This document shows, piece after piece, positions 15,745-24,092 of a DNA stretch of 64,000 bases. Source of the DNA: Bacillus_BD sp050389805 (GTDB lineage Bacteria > Bacillota > Bacilli > Bacillales > Cytobacillaceae); the NCBI RefSeq assembly GCF_050389805.1, contig NZ_CP130945.1, positions 4,278,001 to 4,342,000 on the forward strand, read 5' to 3'. A model generated the notes under the pieces. The model had not been told where the DNA came from. It made no database searches and saw only the letters and a list, made by a program, of their open reading frames with translations. Numbering within the stretch: the stretch's first letter is position 1; each line of letters opens with the position of its first letter. Both the position numbers and the translations under genes were made by a program.

Positions 15745-17619
15745 CTATTCCATTTTCAGTTCCCCAATGGCAATGAGCGATTGAATGATCAACAGCAATT
15801 CATACATGACATCAGGATCCCGAAGATCCTTATCGAGTAAGCCTTCAATCCGCCGAATTCGGTGCCTTAGACCACTCATCGACAGCGCAAGATCGCTCAT
15901 CGTTTGCTCTAGTTTTCCTCCGTTCGAAAGATAGGCATATAAGGTTTTCATCAGTTCAATCATTCTCGAATCCTGTAAATCATACAACTCACCCAGTTCT
16001 TTTTTGGCTATCATTTGAATCCCTGGTATGTTCTTCGAATTTATCAGAACGCCAACAATGCCGAGGGAATCAAATAGAATCATATGATTTCGTAACGCCA
16101 GTCGCAGGGCAATCATCGCTTCCTCATAGGCCGTTGCTGCATGTTGAATATCATGACCTTCGTTACTAATACCTAATTTAAAGGCGCCTCTCGGAAAGGT
16201 TTTGATAAAAAATTGATAAAAATCCTTCATCGTAGTTTCAATCGAAAAACGCTTATCTTTTTTCATGATTAAAAAGACCAATTTTCCTTCACGTTGTCCG
16301 ATTAAGATTTGTTGCTTGTGTTGATTAAAATATTGATAAATCGATTCTTGAATTTGTTCCTGTAAGTAAAATTCCTCTTCAACCGATAATTTGGACAACT
16401 CCGTTTTTTGATATTCCATCACAACGACATAATAAGGCTGGTTCAGGTCTAAATTGGCATATTTTCCTCTTTTAATGATTTCGCCTGCGGATAATTGGGA
16501 TTGCAAAATTTGTTCAAGGAAATTCCCTTTCATCCTCTCGAAGGATTCGAATTTCGTTTTTTCATTTAAGAGAATAATCGAAGCCGCATTAGAAAACCGG
16601 TCGAGAAATAAATAATCCTCCTCAGGATTTTCCTGTTTTTGGTTGTAATAAACAAAGGAACAGTAACCTAATATTTTCTTTTGCACAAGAATCAGTGAGA
16701 TAAGACGCTCCTGTTGATCGGTTTTTACTGTTTTCCTTTTAAATGGTAATAGATGCTTATCTTTTTCATCTCGAATATATGGTGCGATATCCTCCGTTAA
16801 TTCAAGGTAGATATCGTCTGTTAAGCCCGCATATGTAATCGTCCTAAAATCGGTATCTTCAATAACGATGGGAATTCCACTCGTTCCATAGGCTATGTTT
16901 GCGATTCGGTGCAAATCACTGCCGTTAGAGATCTCTTCCGCTAATTTTGTTTGAAAACTTGATAATTGCGTAACAAATTTTTGTTGATGCAGCAGTTGTT
17001 CATACGTGTATTCCAGTTCCTTCATAATTGGTGTTTCATGGTAATAGTGAAGTTCCTCTTCGACATTGGTTTCCGCTTCCCATTCTTTCTTCGTTCTCGT
17101 CATCCAACTGCATACGGAATCTCCTTTTCCGACACAAGTGATTTCCTTTGTCAAAACAGGCTGTTCGCAGATCGTTGTCATAAAGCCATTTGAATAGCCA
17201 ATAAGGGTATGACACACTTGAGAATCGGATAAACCAATTCGTTTCACATGCTCGACAGCCTCGTAGGAATCAATCCATGTGCCCCTTCCATGAAGAGTAA
17301 CAATATGATGATCCTCATCAAATGCGACGTTACATTCATGGGTAAATCCGCGAATATGTCCATTTTTCATATGAGCAACCGGTCCTTGCTCAATCAATGT
17401 TTCCAAAGGGACCCCTGTTTTCAAAGCTTGTTTGGCATCATTGACGCCCATTTCATAGCCGAATCGTACAAGAAATCCCTTGATTCGATCAAGCCCAATA
17501 TTCTGTGCCAATTGATGCCTGAGAATCCCCAAGGCAGAGGAATTTAGAAGCATCGGGCGATCCGTTACCTCCGCCTCATGATCGGTAAGACGATCCTGAT
17601 CCTTTATATAAATCTCCAT
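15745..17619 (-). CDS. XylR_N-V4R-PucR type activator of aromatic catabolism
   Basis: A 624-residue cytoplasmic regulator. Residues about 20-110 resemble the XylR N-terminal aromatic-sensing domain (LLNSSALGILRHQL, RFGYEMGVNDA); about 115-185 the V4R domain with the Cys/His set ECNV...CHTLIGYSNGF...EITCVGKGDSVCSW that may bind a metal. The middle resembles a GAF/CdaR-like region and the end is a PucR helix-turn-helix (SDLALSMSGLRHRIRRIE-like). Unlike XylR it has no sigma-54 AAA+ domain. ATG at 17619 follows GAGGTG; a 19-residue extension is unlikely. It probably binds phenolic ligands and activates the two boxed promoters. Confidence 0.8.
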   Translation of the reverse strand: MEIYIKDQDRLTDHEAEVTDRPMLLNSSALGILRHQLAQNIGLDRIKGFLVRFGYEMGVNDAKQALKTGVPLETLIEQGPVAHMKNGHIRGFTHECNVAFDEDHHIVTLHGRGTWIDSYEAVEHVKRIGLSDSQVCHTLIGYSNGFMTTICEQPVLTKEITCVGKGDSVCSWMTRTKKEWEAETNVEEELHYYHETPIMKELEYTYEQLLHQQKFVTQLSSFQTKLAEEISNGSDLHRIANIAYGTSGIPIVIEDTDFRTITYAGLTDDIYLELTEDIAPYIRDEKDKHLLPFKRKTVKTDQQERLISLILVQKKILGYCSFVYYNQKQENPEEDYLFLDRFSNAASIILLNEKTKFESFERMKGNFLEQILQSQLSAGEIIKRGKYANLDLNQPYYVVVMEYQKTELSKLSVEEEFYLQEQIQESIYQYFNQHKQQILIGQREGKLVFLIMKKDKRFSIETTMKDFYQFFIKTFPRGAFKLGISNEGHDIQHAATAYEEAMIALRLALRNHMILFDSLGIVGVLINSKNIPGIQMIAKKELGELYDLQDSRMIELMKTLYAYLSNGGKLEQTMSDLALSMSGLRHRIRRIEGLLDKDLRDPDVMYELLLIIQSLIAIGELKME

Positions 17620-17772
17620 CGATATACACCTCATTTTTTGAACAAGAGGACAAGAACTTGTCCTTGTGGCTAGCATTTTGTATTTTCCTAATTAAACCAC
17701 TTATACGAATTTTCAATCTAATTTTAACATATTAAAGAAATTTACGAAAACGGTATCCTATTTTAAAATAAT

Positions 17773-17806
17773 AAAAAAGGAGATGATCCGCTCATCTCCT
17801 TTTTTT
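17773..17806. terminator. Terminator after YppF-like gene
   Basis: AAAGGAGATGA and TCATCTCCTTT form an 11-bp stem with a five-base loop and A/T runs on both sides. It lies just past the stop of the gene at 17814-18011. Confidence 0.85.
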
Positions 17807-17813
17807 ACGATTA

Positions 17814-18011
17814 TTATAGATTCATAGCAAACTCAAATGATTGTGGCTTCTCTGCATTTAATTGGTCTAATTCACGATAGAAATTTTTATATTCAACAAT
17901 GGATAATTCACCATAAACATAACTTCTTTGTAGATAATCTAGCAATTCATTTACATGTAAAGGATTACGTTGTTTCACTGATTCGAATCGTTTCGTTAGT
18001 TCTTTAAGCAT
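17814..18011 (-). CDS. Small YppF-like protein
   Basis: A 65-residue acidic-basic soluble protein: VNELLDYLQRSYVYGELSIV then YKNFYRELDQL. The pattern of a LLDF/Y-type helix, GELS and a YRxLxREL helix is what I recall of the YppF-like family of Bacillus, function unknown. It stands alone, with its own terminator and about 330 bp of non-coding DNA upstream. Family assignment is moderate; that it is a gene is likely from length, spacing and terminator. Confidence 0.6.
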   Translation of the reverse strand: MLKELTKRFESVKQRNPLHVNELLDYLQRSYVYGELSIVEYKNFYRELDQLNAEKPQSFEFAMNL

Positions 18012-18340
18012 GCGCTTCCACCACTTCCGTTTGTTATTTTAACAAGGTGTTTATGTTGATATCAGTATAACATGTAATCGCTTTATTTATTTTCTGTTTA
18101 AAAATTCAAACTAACGACACGATCTGACATCGTTGTTAAAAAAATGGGACAAATCTATTAATTTGGTGAGTCAGAGGGACGGGGTCTTGTCTCATTAGTT
18201 AAGTAGTGATAGGAAACCTGTCCCCTTTTCCCAAAATCAAGAATTCACCGTAAAAATGGAAAATCCCCGCCATTCGATAACGAAAAAATGGAAGGAAATG
18301 GGAGGTGCCTGGCACCTTCCATTTCTTTCCACTTCTTCGG
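18012..18340. other. Intergenic stretch holding two palindromic repeats
   Basis: A family C element spans about 18167-18230 (GAGTCAGAGGGACGGGGTC on the left, ACCTGTCCCC on the right). A family A element with core GGTGCCTGGCACC at 18304-18316 follows, flanked by GGAAATGGGA and TTCCATTTC. No gene was seen. Confidence 0.7.
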
Positions 18341-19261
18341 TTATTCCTTCGGTTGTAAGTCTTCTATGGAATCGATGTCCATATACGCAGGAACGACTAG
18401 ACCTGTTCTTGTTCCAGTTAAGTTTTCGCCTAAATCAACAACGTTATCTTTATGTTTTTCATAGAAAGATTTGTGTGTATTAGGTAACCATGGAGCTACA
18501 GATGCGTCACCTTCACCAGTAGCAATCGCCTCAAACATAATCGCTGGATCAACAGGTGTTACTTTTACTTTAAACCCGTGTTGCTCTAGAACTTGCTTTA
18601 CCACTTCGCCAGAAGCACGTTCTGTATCCCATGGAGTTATAACAATTTCAATGGATTCACCATTGGCTTTTTCAACGCCATCTGTCCACTCATTGACTTT
18701 GTCCTGATTTTCCTCAATCCACTTACTAGCTGCTTCTTCGAAGGAAACATCTTGAGCTGCAAACATCACTTGCTCCATATCTTCTGGCTCCCAGTGGAAA
18801 CGATCAAGAATGGTATAGGCATTAGGCATGTCCTCTTCTAAGCCTTTTCTCACGATGGTATTGATATTTTCAGTGCCACCATAGGTCCCTTTCGGATCTT
18901 CTAAGTATTTTAAATCATATTTCGTAAATTTATAGTGTGGGCTCCAACCCGTTACGATAATCGGTTCTTCGTTTCGAATCGCTTCGTCCAACGATCCTAA
19001 CATTCCAGCCGTTGAACTTTCTTGAAACTCCCAACCCGCTAGGTTTTCATATTCTTCTAACGTATTTCTTGTCTGCTCGGTGATTCCAGCACCTGGCTCA
19101 ATCCCTGTAATGGTATAATCTACTTCTTCACTGTAATTGGTGGCTGCGCCCTCTCCATTATTTTCCGCATTTGAAGAAGCTTCTTCTCCTCCACAACCTG
19201 CTACGACTAAAGATAAAGATAAACCTGCCATTAACCCCAATTTCTTCCATTTTACATTCAT
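18341..19261 (-). CDS. Glycine betaine-type ABC transporter substrate-binding lipoprotein (OpuAC-like)
   Basis: A 306-residue lipoprotein: signal peptide ending VVAGC with lipidated Cys23, then a substrate-binding domain close to Bacillus OpuAC: GIEPGAGI, TGWSPHYKF, LKYLEDPKGTYG, WDTERASGEVV and APWLPNTHKSFY. The tryptophans in TGW, APW and the downstream W positions are those that cage quaternary ammonium groups in this family. It is full length, but neither the ATPase nor the permease gene is next to it, so it may serve a transporter elsewhere. The ribosome site is weak; ATG 19261 is chosen over TTG 19264. Confidence 0.88.
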   Translation of the reverse strand: MNVKWKKLGLMAGLSLSLVVAGCGGEEASSNAENNGEGAATNYSEEVDYTITGIEPGAGITEQTRNTLEEYENLAGWEFQESSTAGMLGSLDEAIRNEEPIIVTGWSPHYKFTKYDLKYLEDPKGTYGGTENINTIVRKGLEEDMPNAYTILDRFHWEPEDMEQVMFAAQDVSFEEAASKWIEENQDKVNEWTDGVEKANGESIEIVITPWDTERASGEVVKQVLEQHGFKVKVTPVDPAIMFEAIATGEGDASVAPWLPNTHKSFYEKHKDNVVDLGENLTGTRTGLVVPAYMDIDSIEDLQPKE

Positions 19262-19492
19262 CAAAACTCTACAACACTCCTTATGTATGATTTTCTGCTA
19301 TTCTACTTTTCTACCATCCACTAAATTTTCGAATAACTCTTTATTATTATAACTTTGTTGTTAGTTTTGTACAAACGATAAATACAGTTATTTCTGTTCA
19401 TGTGATACGTTCAGTTTGATTATATGCCAACTTTCCTAAAACATGCTTCTATTTCGTACATTTTCCTACAAAAGTATTATTTAATGTAAAAA

Positions 19493-19519
19493 AATGGAAG
19501 GTGCCTGTCACCTTCCATT
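19493..19519. repeat. Palindromic repeat family A at the end of dbpA, terminator-like
   Basis: AATGGAA on the left and TTCCATT on the right of the core GGTGCCTGTCACC (19500-19512), with runs of A and T outside. On the minus strand it folds as a terminator with a T7 tract and provides the TGA stop of dbpA. Confidence 0.8.
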
Positions 19520-20956
19520 TTTTGCCTCATGAACTTTTAGTTGTTTGCCTTTGACCGTTGTGTGTTTCATGGCGTTTAGGACGATGGGGCCTTTTCCGTT
19601 TAGGATTTCGACGAAGCTCGCGTTTTCTTCAATGGTGATGATGCCAATGTCATCTGGCGATATTCCATCTAGTTTTGCAATGGTTCCGACAAAGTCTATG
19701 GCTCTGAGTTTCTTTTTCTTGCCTCCATTAAAATAAAGCTTCATGATCCCTTGATCGAGTGCAGCACTTTTGCTAATCTTTACATCCGGTTTCTGCTGTA
19801 GTTTCGCTTGGAATGCAGCTTGATTCTGCTCTACTTCTTCTGTTGAAGGCGGATCGATCCTTGGAATCTCAAACCCGATGTATTCTTCGATCGCTTCTAA
19901 AAATCGTTCTTCATGTGGAGTCATGAAAGTAATCGCTTTTCCTGACTTGCCTGCTCGACCTGTTCTTCCGGTACGATGAACATAACTTTCTTTTTCAAAA
20001 GGAATGTCATAATTAATCACAAGCGAAACGTCTTCCACATCAATTCCTCGTGCAGCGACATCTGTTGCGACCAAATACCGAAATACCCCTCTTTTAAAAT
20101 CATCCATTACCGCAAAGCGATCTTCTTGGAACATCCCACCATGAAGCTTGTCACATGGATAATCATCAAGGTCTAATTGATCCATTAAATCATCCACTCG
20201 CTCTTGAGTCCGACAAAAAATAATGCAGCTATCTGGATTTTCCCTGATGGTAACATCCTTTAAGAGCGCATACTTTTCTTCATCTTTTGTATGTAGTAAT
20301 GCATGCTGGATTTTATCAACGGTACTTCCAGTTGCTTGGACCTCGATCTCAGTCGGGGTAACCATATACGTCTGACATAGCTTTTTAATATCCTGCGGCA
20401 TGGTCGCTGAAAATACAGAAGTCACACGGTCTGTTGGCAGCTTCCCAATAATCGCCTCCACTTGTTCGATGAACCCCATATTGAGCATTTCATCCGCTTC
20501 ATCGATGACCAAATACTTAATTTCTTCGACGGGAAACGTCCCTTTTTCCAAGTGATCAAGTACTCTACCTGGTGTTCCGACAACGACATGTGTTTTTTGC
20601 TTTAACGCAAGCTTTTGCTTGTTAAAGGGCTGCTTGCCGTAAAGTGCCAGTGCCTTAATTCGCTTAAATCGCCCAATATTGGTGATGTCCTCTGTTACTT
20701 GTGCCGCTAGTTCTCGGGTTGGTGTCAGGATTAAGCATTGCGGCTTATTTTCCTCCCATTCCACCCTTTCGCAAATCGGAATTCCGTATGAAGCGGTTTT
20801 TCCGCTGCCGGTTTGTGCGATCACAATTAAATCTTGATCCTCTAGCGCAAGAGGAATGACCTTTGCTTGGACCTCTGTGGGAGTATCATAGTTTAGTCCT
20901 TTTAAGGCACGCGTAATTTCTGGACTTAACCCATTGTTAAAAAAATGATTGCTCAT
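19508..20956 (-). CDS. dbpA: DEAD-box RNA helicase DbpA (YxiN)
   Basis: A 482-residue helicase with all core motifs: AQTGSGKT, PTREL, TPGR, DEAD, SAT, ARGID and HRTGRTGR, followed by the RNA-binding domain typical of DbpA (IMKLYFNGGKKKKLRAIDFV and onward), which targets 23S rRNA hairpin 92 in ribosome assembly. It closely follows B. subtilis DbpA to KGKQLKV. The last residues (KNGR) and the stop come from a family A repeat. ATG 20956 was chosen; a 38-residue upstream extension has no family support. Confidence 0.94.
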   Translation of the reverse strand: MSNHFFNNGLSPEITRALKGLNYDTPTEVQAKVIPLALEDQDLIVIAQTGSGKTASYGIPICERVEWEENKPQCLILTPTRELAAQVTEDITNIGRFKRIKALALYGKQPFNKQKLALKQKTHVVVGTPGRVLDHLEKGTFPVEEIKYLVIDEADEMLNMGFIEQVEAIIGKLPTDRVTSVFSATMPQDIKKLCQTYMVTPTEIEVQATGSTVDKIQHALLHTKDEEKYALLKDVTIRENPDSCIIFCRTQERVDDLMDQLDLDDYPCDKLHGGMFQEDRFAVMDDFKRGVFRYLVATDVAARGIDVEDVSLVINYDIPFEKESYVHRTGRTGRAGKSGKAITFMTPHEERFLEAIEEYIGFEIPRIDPPSTEEVEQNQAAFQAKLQQKPDVKISKSAALDQGIMKLYFNGGKKKKLRAIDFVGTIAKLDGISPDDIGIITIEENASFVEILNGKGPIVLNAMKHTTVKGKQLKVHEAKNGR

Positions 20957-21163
20957 GAAATGACCTCGTTTTGTTTTTTTATTAATGTAACCATCATTAG
21001 GAATTGCTATTATCGGCTCTGTTAAACCCAACGAAAGTTGAGACCTTATAAAGCATAAAAATGACCTCAAGCAATGTGAGGTCCATTTCCAATTTTGGTA
21101 AAAAATTACTCATTTTAAACCAGTATCAAAATCTTTATGATTGCACTTATAAAGTGAAACTTG

Positions 21164-21293
21164 CATCAGTGGGGAGGTTCTTCATCCCTACTGATGGTTA
21201 GTTGAACCAATCGGATCTTTACTGGCAGTTCATCCCCTACCTATCTACTTTTGGTATTCATAAGTATCTTGAGGTAGGGGTCTTACTGCCAGT
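21164..21293. repeat. Double-hairpin intergenic element
   Basis: Hairpin 1 (21164-21196) pairs CATCAGTGGGGA with TCCCTACTGATG. Hairpin 2 (21221-21293) pairs ACTGGCAGT and ATCCCCTACCT with AGGTAGGGGT and ACTGCCAGT. Between them is GGTTAGTTGAACCAATCGG. I recall similar structures scattered in Bacillus genomes but cannot name a family. The right arm overlaps the end of the SRPBCC gene and supplies its TAA. The remainder of 20957-21282 shows nothing else. Confidence 0.7.
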
Positions 21294-21738
21294 TAAGACG
21301 GGATAAATTTTCTGCTAACTCTTTAATGACATTTTTTGCTTCGGAGGCAAATTCTACCGAAGCATCATAATAATTTTGTCCATTTTTAAGAAGGGAAAAA
21401 TCACCAATTTCCATTTTTAATAAGGTACTGCCGTTCAGGTCCTCTAACTGATACCGATAGGCCACATCGCCTTCATTCGGTTTTACCTCCCAATTTGACA
21501 CATATAAGGCAATTTGTAATTCCTTCATTTCTTCAGCTTTTATAATCGTTGTAATAGACTGCCCACCGTTTGGCAAATCCCAAACCACTTTACTTCCCTT
21601 ACCCATATTTTCACTAGGATAATTTTCAGGCAGTTCATCCCACTGTGCGACATATTTAGGATTAACAAGAACCTCCCATACTTTTGAAGAGGCGGCATTT
21701 ATACGAACTTCATCTTTTACAATCAGTTTCTCTGTCAT
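21283..21738 (-). CDS. SRPBCC (START/Bet v1-like) family protein
   Basis: A 151-residue soluble protein of the SRPBCC fold: VRINAASSKVWEVLVNPKY, WDLPNGGQS and a C-terminal long helix. AHSA1-like proteins bind hydrophobic ligands or act as chaperone cofactors; the ligand here is unknown. It starts 27 bp after the AlkD-like gene, so both are probably one operon. Its last three codons (NWQ) and TAA lie in the inverted repeat at 21221-21293. Confidence 0.8.
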   Translation of the reverse strand: MTEKLIVKDEVRINAASSKVWEVLVNPKYVAQWDELPENYPSENMGKGSKVVWDLPNGGQSITTIIKAEEMKELQIALYVSNWEVKPNEGDVAYRYQLEDLNGSTLLKMEIGDFSLLKNGQNYYDASVEFASEAKNVIKELAENLSRLNWQ

Positions 21739-21765
21739 TGTTATTCCCTCCTCATGTTCTTCCCA

Positions 21766-22473
21766 TTAACATCTTACATATTTCCGTTTAAATCCAATTC
21801 GTTCTTTATCAATTTCTTTTTGGAGCATTTCAGATGCATTGAGGAAACTGCTTTTTTTCTTTTCTCGTTTGACTTCTACGATCCCAACTTCCTTTGCGGT
21901 TTCCACTGCTTTTTCATGCAGTGGCAAATAGGAAACCCCCACCGTGTATAAAAAATTATTCATCGAGGCTTTCGTTCGTTCTGGAGCTCCATGAATTTCA
22001 TTTTTCACCTTATCAAGCATAGCGGAAATCTTGCTCTCTGAGAATTCATGATCTTTGCGATTCCCTAATAACCAGCAATAGCAGCTCCAGCCTCCTGACA
22101 TTCTTAGCTCATCCCCGCTGGCAATCCATTTATCAGCCACTTCTTGCGCAATTTCTGACTCGGATAACGTGACAGCAACGACATAATCGGAGAGCATGTA
22201 AAAATACGCCCCATCCATCCAACGATTGTAATCAGCTTCTGTCATGGCTTTCGGGTCTGCAATAATGCCTGCAAAATACATGGCATCATAGTTCCCTGTT
22301 CCATAAAGCTCCTCCGCTAAAGGTTGATCAGTCTTAATTTTCTTTGCGATAGGTTTCATCGCACCAGTTGCCACGCCAAAAACGGGCTCGTGCGCACCAT
22401 TAGATATGTAAATTTTCTTCGTTCGTTCCTTCCCTAGTGCTTCAAGCTCCCCCATCACCGTTTCAAAATCCAT
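21766..22473 (-). CDS. AlkD-like DNA alkylation repair protein
   Basis: A 235-residue all-helical protein that looks like the HEAT-like DNA alkylation repair family: FGVATGAMKPIAKKIK near residue 30, ELYGTGNYDAMYFAG, and WMDGAYFYMLSDYVV. Family members remove N3- and N7-alkylated bases; the active-site tryptophan and aspartate pattern was not checked by structure, so activity is inferred. ATG 22473 has AGAGGAAG eight bases upstream; a nine-codon extension was rejected. Upstream partner of the SRPBCC gene. Confidence 0.75.
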   Translation of the reverse strand: MDFETVMGELEALGKERTKKIYISNGAHEPVFGVATGAMKPIAKKIKTDQPLAEELYGTGNYDAMYFAGIIADPKAMTEADYNRWMDGAYFYMLSDYVVAVTLSESEIAQEVADKWIASGDELRMSGGWSCYCWLLGNRKDHEFSESKISAMLDKVKNEIHGAPERTKASMNNFLYTVGVSYLPLHEKAVETAKEVGIVEVKREKKKSSFLNASEMLQKEIDKERIGFKRKYVRC

Positions 22474-22583
22474 TAGTTGAACTTCCTCTCTATTTTTCAT
22501 TATAACTAGTTCGTTTATATTCTTTACTCCATCTTCTCCATTTTACCATTAATTATCATGGAGTATTCTACTTCATCGGTCAA

Positions 22584-22616
22584 ATAAAAAAGAGCAGACC
22601 CTTAAGGATTTGCTCT
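22584..22616 (-). terminator. serA terminator
   Basis: On the minus strand GAGCAAATCCTTAAGG.TCTGCTC forms a stem followed by T6, immediately after the serA stop. Confidence 0.85.
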
Positions 22617-22625
22617 CATTTATCA

Positions 22626-23825
22626 TTATATAATTCGCGCTGTTACGATTCCAGCAATGCTTTTCACTTTCTCTTCTAATTCTGGAACGATGTCGCGGTC
22701 TACTTTTGTATCAATGTCGATCATCGTGTAGGCATAATCGCCACGGCTACGATTGACCATGTCCGCAATATTTAAGTCATAACTTGAAATCGCTGATGTA
22801 AGTTGTCCGACCATATTCGGTACATTTTTATGAAAAACCGCTACACGACGCTTCCCTACATATGGTAAGTGCGCATTTGGAAAGTTTACGGAGTTTTGGA
22901 TATTCCCAGTTTCAAGATATTCTTTCACTTGGCGAGTCGCCATAATCGCACAGTTTTCCTCTGATTCCTTTGTTGAAGCTCCCAGATGCGGAATCGCTAC
23001 AACATTTTTCATGCCTAACACATTTTCATTTGGAAAGTCTGTAATGTATTTTCCTACTTTGCCTTCCTCAAGCGCTACTTTGATGTCATCTTCGTTCACA
23101 AGTTCACCGCGAGAGAAATTTAAAATATAAACATCGTCTTTCATGATGCTGAATGCTTCTTTATTGAAAATGCCTCTTGTGTCATCTGTTAACGGCACAT
23201 GGACGGTAATATAATCAGAGTTTGCTAGTAATTGTTCAAGTGTCATCGCACGTTGAACATTGCGTGCTAGATTCCATGCTGTGTCAACTGAAATGAATGG
23301 ATCAAATCCAATGACATCCATATCTAAATCAAGAGCATCGTTTGCAACGCGTGCTCCAACCGCACCTAAACCGATAATTCCGAGCGTTTTCCCTTTGATT
23401 TCTTTACCAACAAATTGCTTTTTCCCAGCTTCTACTTGTTTTGGAATTTGATCGCCTTCATTTTTTAACGTTTGAGTCCAAGAAATTCCTTCAAATAGAT
23501 TACGAGAAGCCGCCATTAAGGTAGTTAACACAAGCTCCTTCACCGCATTTGCATTCGCTCCTGGCGTGTTAAACACAACAATTCCTTGTTCTGTGCAAGT
23601 ATCAACCGGAATATTATTCACACCCGCTCCTGCTCTTGCAATCGCCTTTAGGTCGTTACCAAATTTCATTTCATGCATATTAAAGCTACGTACCACAATC
23701 GCATCTGGATTTTCACTCTGATCATCAATCACATATTGTCCTTGGTCAAATACATCTAATCCACATTGAGCGATACTATTTAATGTTTTAATTGTTTTTA
23801 CCTTATCCACCGTTAAAGTTGCCAT
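22626..23825 (-). CDS. serA: D-3-phosphoglycerate dehydrogenase
   Basis: A 399-residue enzyme for the first step of serine synthesis. NAD-binding GLGAVGARVA near residue 155, then the dehydrogenase block LNFSRGELVNE, catalytic Glu and His regions (TDFPNENVLG, IPHLGASTKESE), and a single C-terminal ACT-type domain (about 325-399). It is the short form, lacking the extra domain of B. subtilis SerA (about 525 residues). The gene stands alone behind a ZTP riboswitch, linking serine and one-carbon supply to purine precursor state. Ribosome site AAAGGGGAG. Confidence 0.93.
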   Translation of the reverse strand: MATLTVDKVKTIKTLNSIAQCGLDVFDQGQYVIDDQSENPDAIVVRSFNMHEMKFGNDLKAIARAGAGVNNIPVDTCTEQGIVVFNTPGANANAVKELVLTTLMAASRNLFEGISWTQTLKNEGDQIPKQVEAGKKQFVGKEIKGKTLGIIGLGAVGARVANDALDLDMDVIGFDPFISVDTAWNLARNVQRAMTLEQLLANSDYITVHVPLTDDTRGIFNKEAFSIMKDDVYILNFSRGELVNEDDIKVALEEGKVGKYITDFPNENVLGMKNVVAIPHLGASTKESEENCAIMATRQVKEYLETGNIQNSVNFPNAHLPYVGKRRVAVFHKNVPNMVGQLTSAISSYDLNIADMVNRSRGDYAYTMIDIDTKVDRDIVPELEEKVKSIAGIVTARII

Positions 23826-23929
23826 TCTTTTCTCCCCTTTTGTTGTTTGATAACATCGAATTTTCGGAACAAAAATTGCAGACCATTCTCCTATCTTTCC
23901 CCTACAATTCCAGGATCCCCCCTAAATGC

Positions 23930-23962
23930 ATAAAGAGGTAAGGGAGAATAATCCCTTACCTC
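23930..23962 (-). terminator. Terminator of the ZTP riboswitch
   Basis: GAGGTAAGGGA and TCCCTTACCTC form an 11-bp stem right after the aptamer. The downstream T-tract is short (TTTAT), so termination may be weak. It lies about 105 bp before serA. Confidence 0.7.
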
Positions 23963-24035
23963 TGCCCAGGCGAACGGCTTTTCGTTCTATGTGCTCCCTC
24001 ACGGTACTCCGTGCTTCGCCAGTTACACATAGCCT
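23963..24035 (-). promoter_or_regulatory. ZTP (pfl) riboswitch controlling serA
   Basis: On the minus strand the 5' half reads CTATGTG then TAACTGGCGAA, with GGGAGCACATAG closing the helix, and the 3' half ends CGCCTGGGCA. These are the hallmark blocks of the ZTP/pfl class, which senses ZMP/ZTP when one-carbon folates are short. A terminator follows and serA is the next gene in the same direction, so ligand should raise serA expression. Confidence 0.88.
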
Positions 24036-24049
24036 TTATAATTAATTGA

Positions 24050-24078
24050 ATTGTAACAAAATAAAAACAAACATTCAA
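24050..24078 (-). promoter_or_regulatory. Sigma-A type promoter of the ZTP-serA transcript
   Basis: On the minus strand TTGAAT (24073-24078) and TACAAT (24050-24055) are 17 bp apart, and the aptamer begins about 15 bp downstream of the -10. Confidence 0.75.
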
Positions 24079-24092
24079 GCCTAAATTTTTAT

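Noticed and set aside
18256..18483. 75-codon plus-strand frame
   Set aside because: Antisense to the OpuAC-like gene and passes through a family A repeat; composition is not protein-like.
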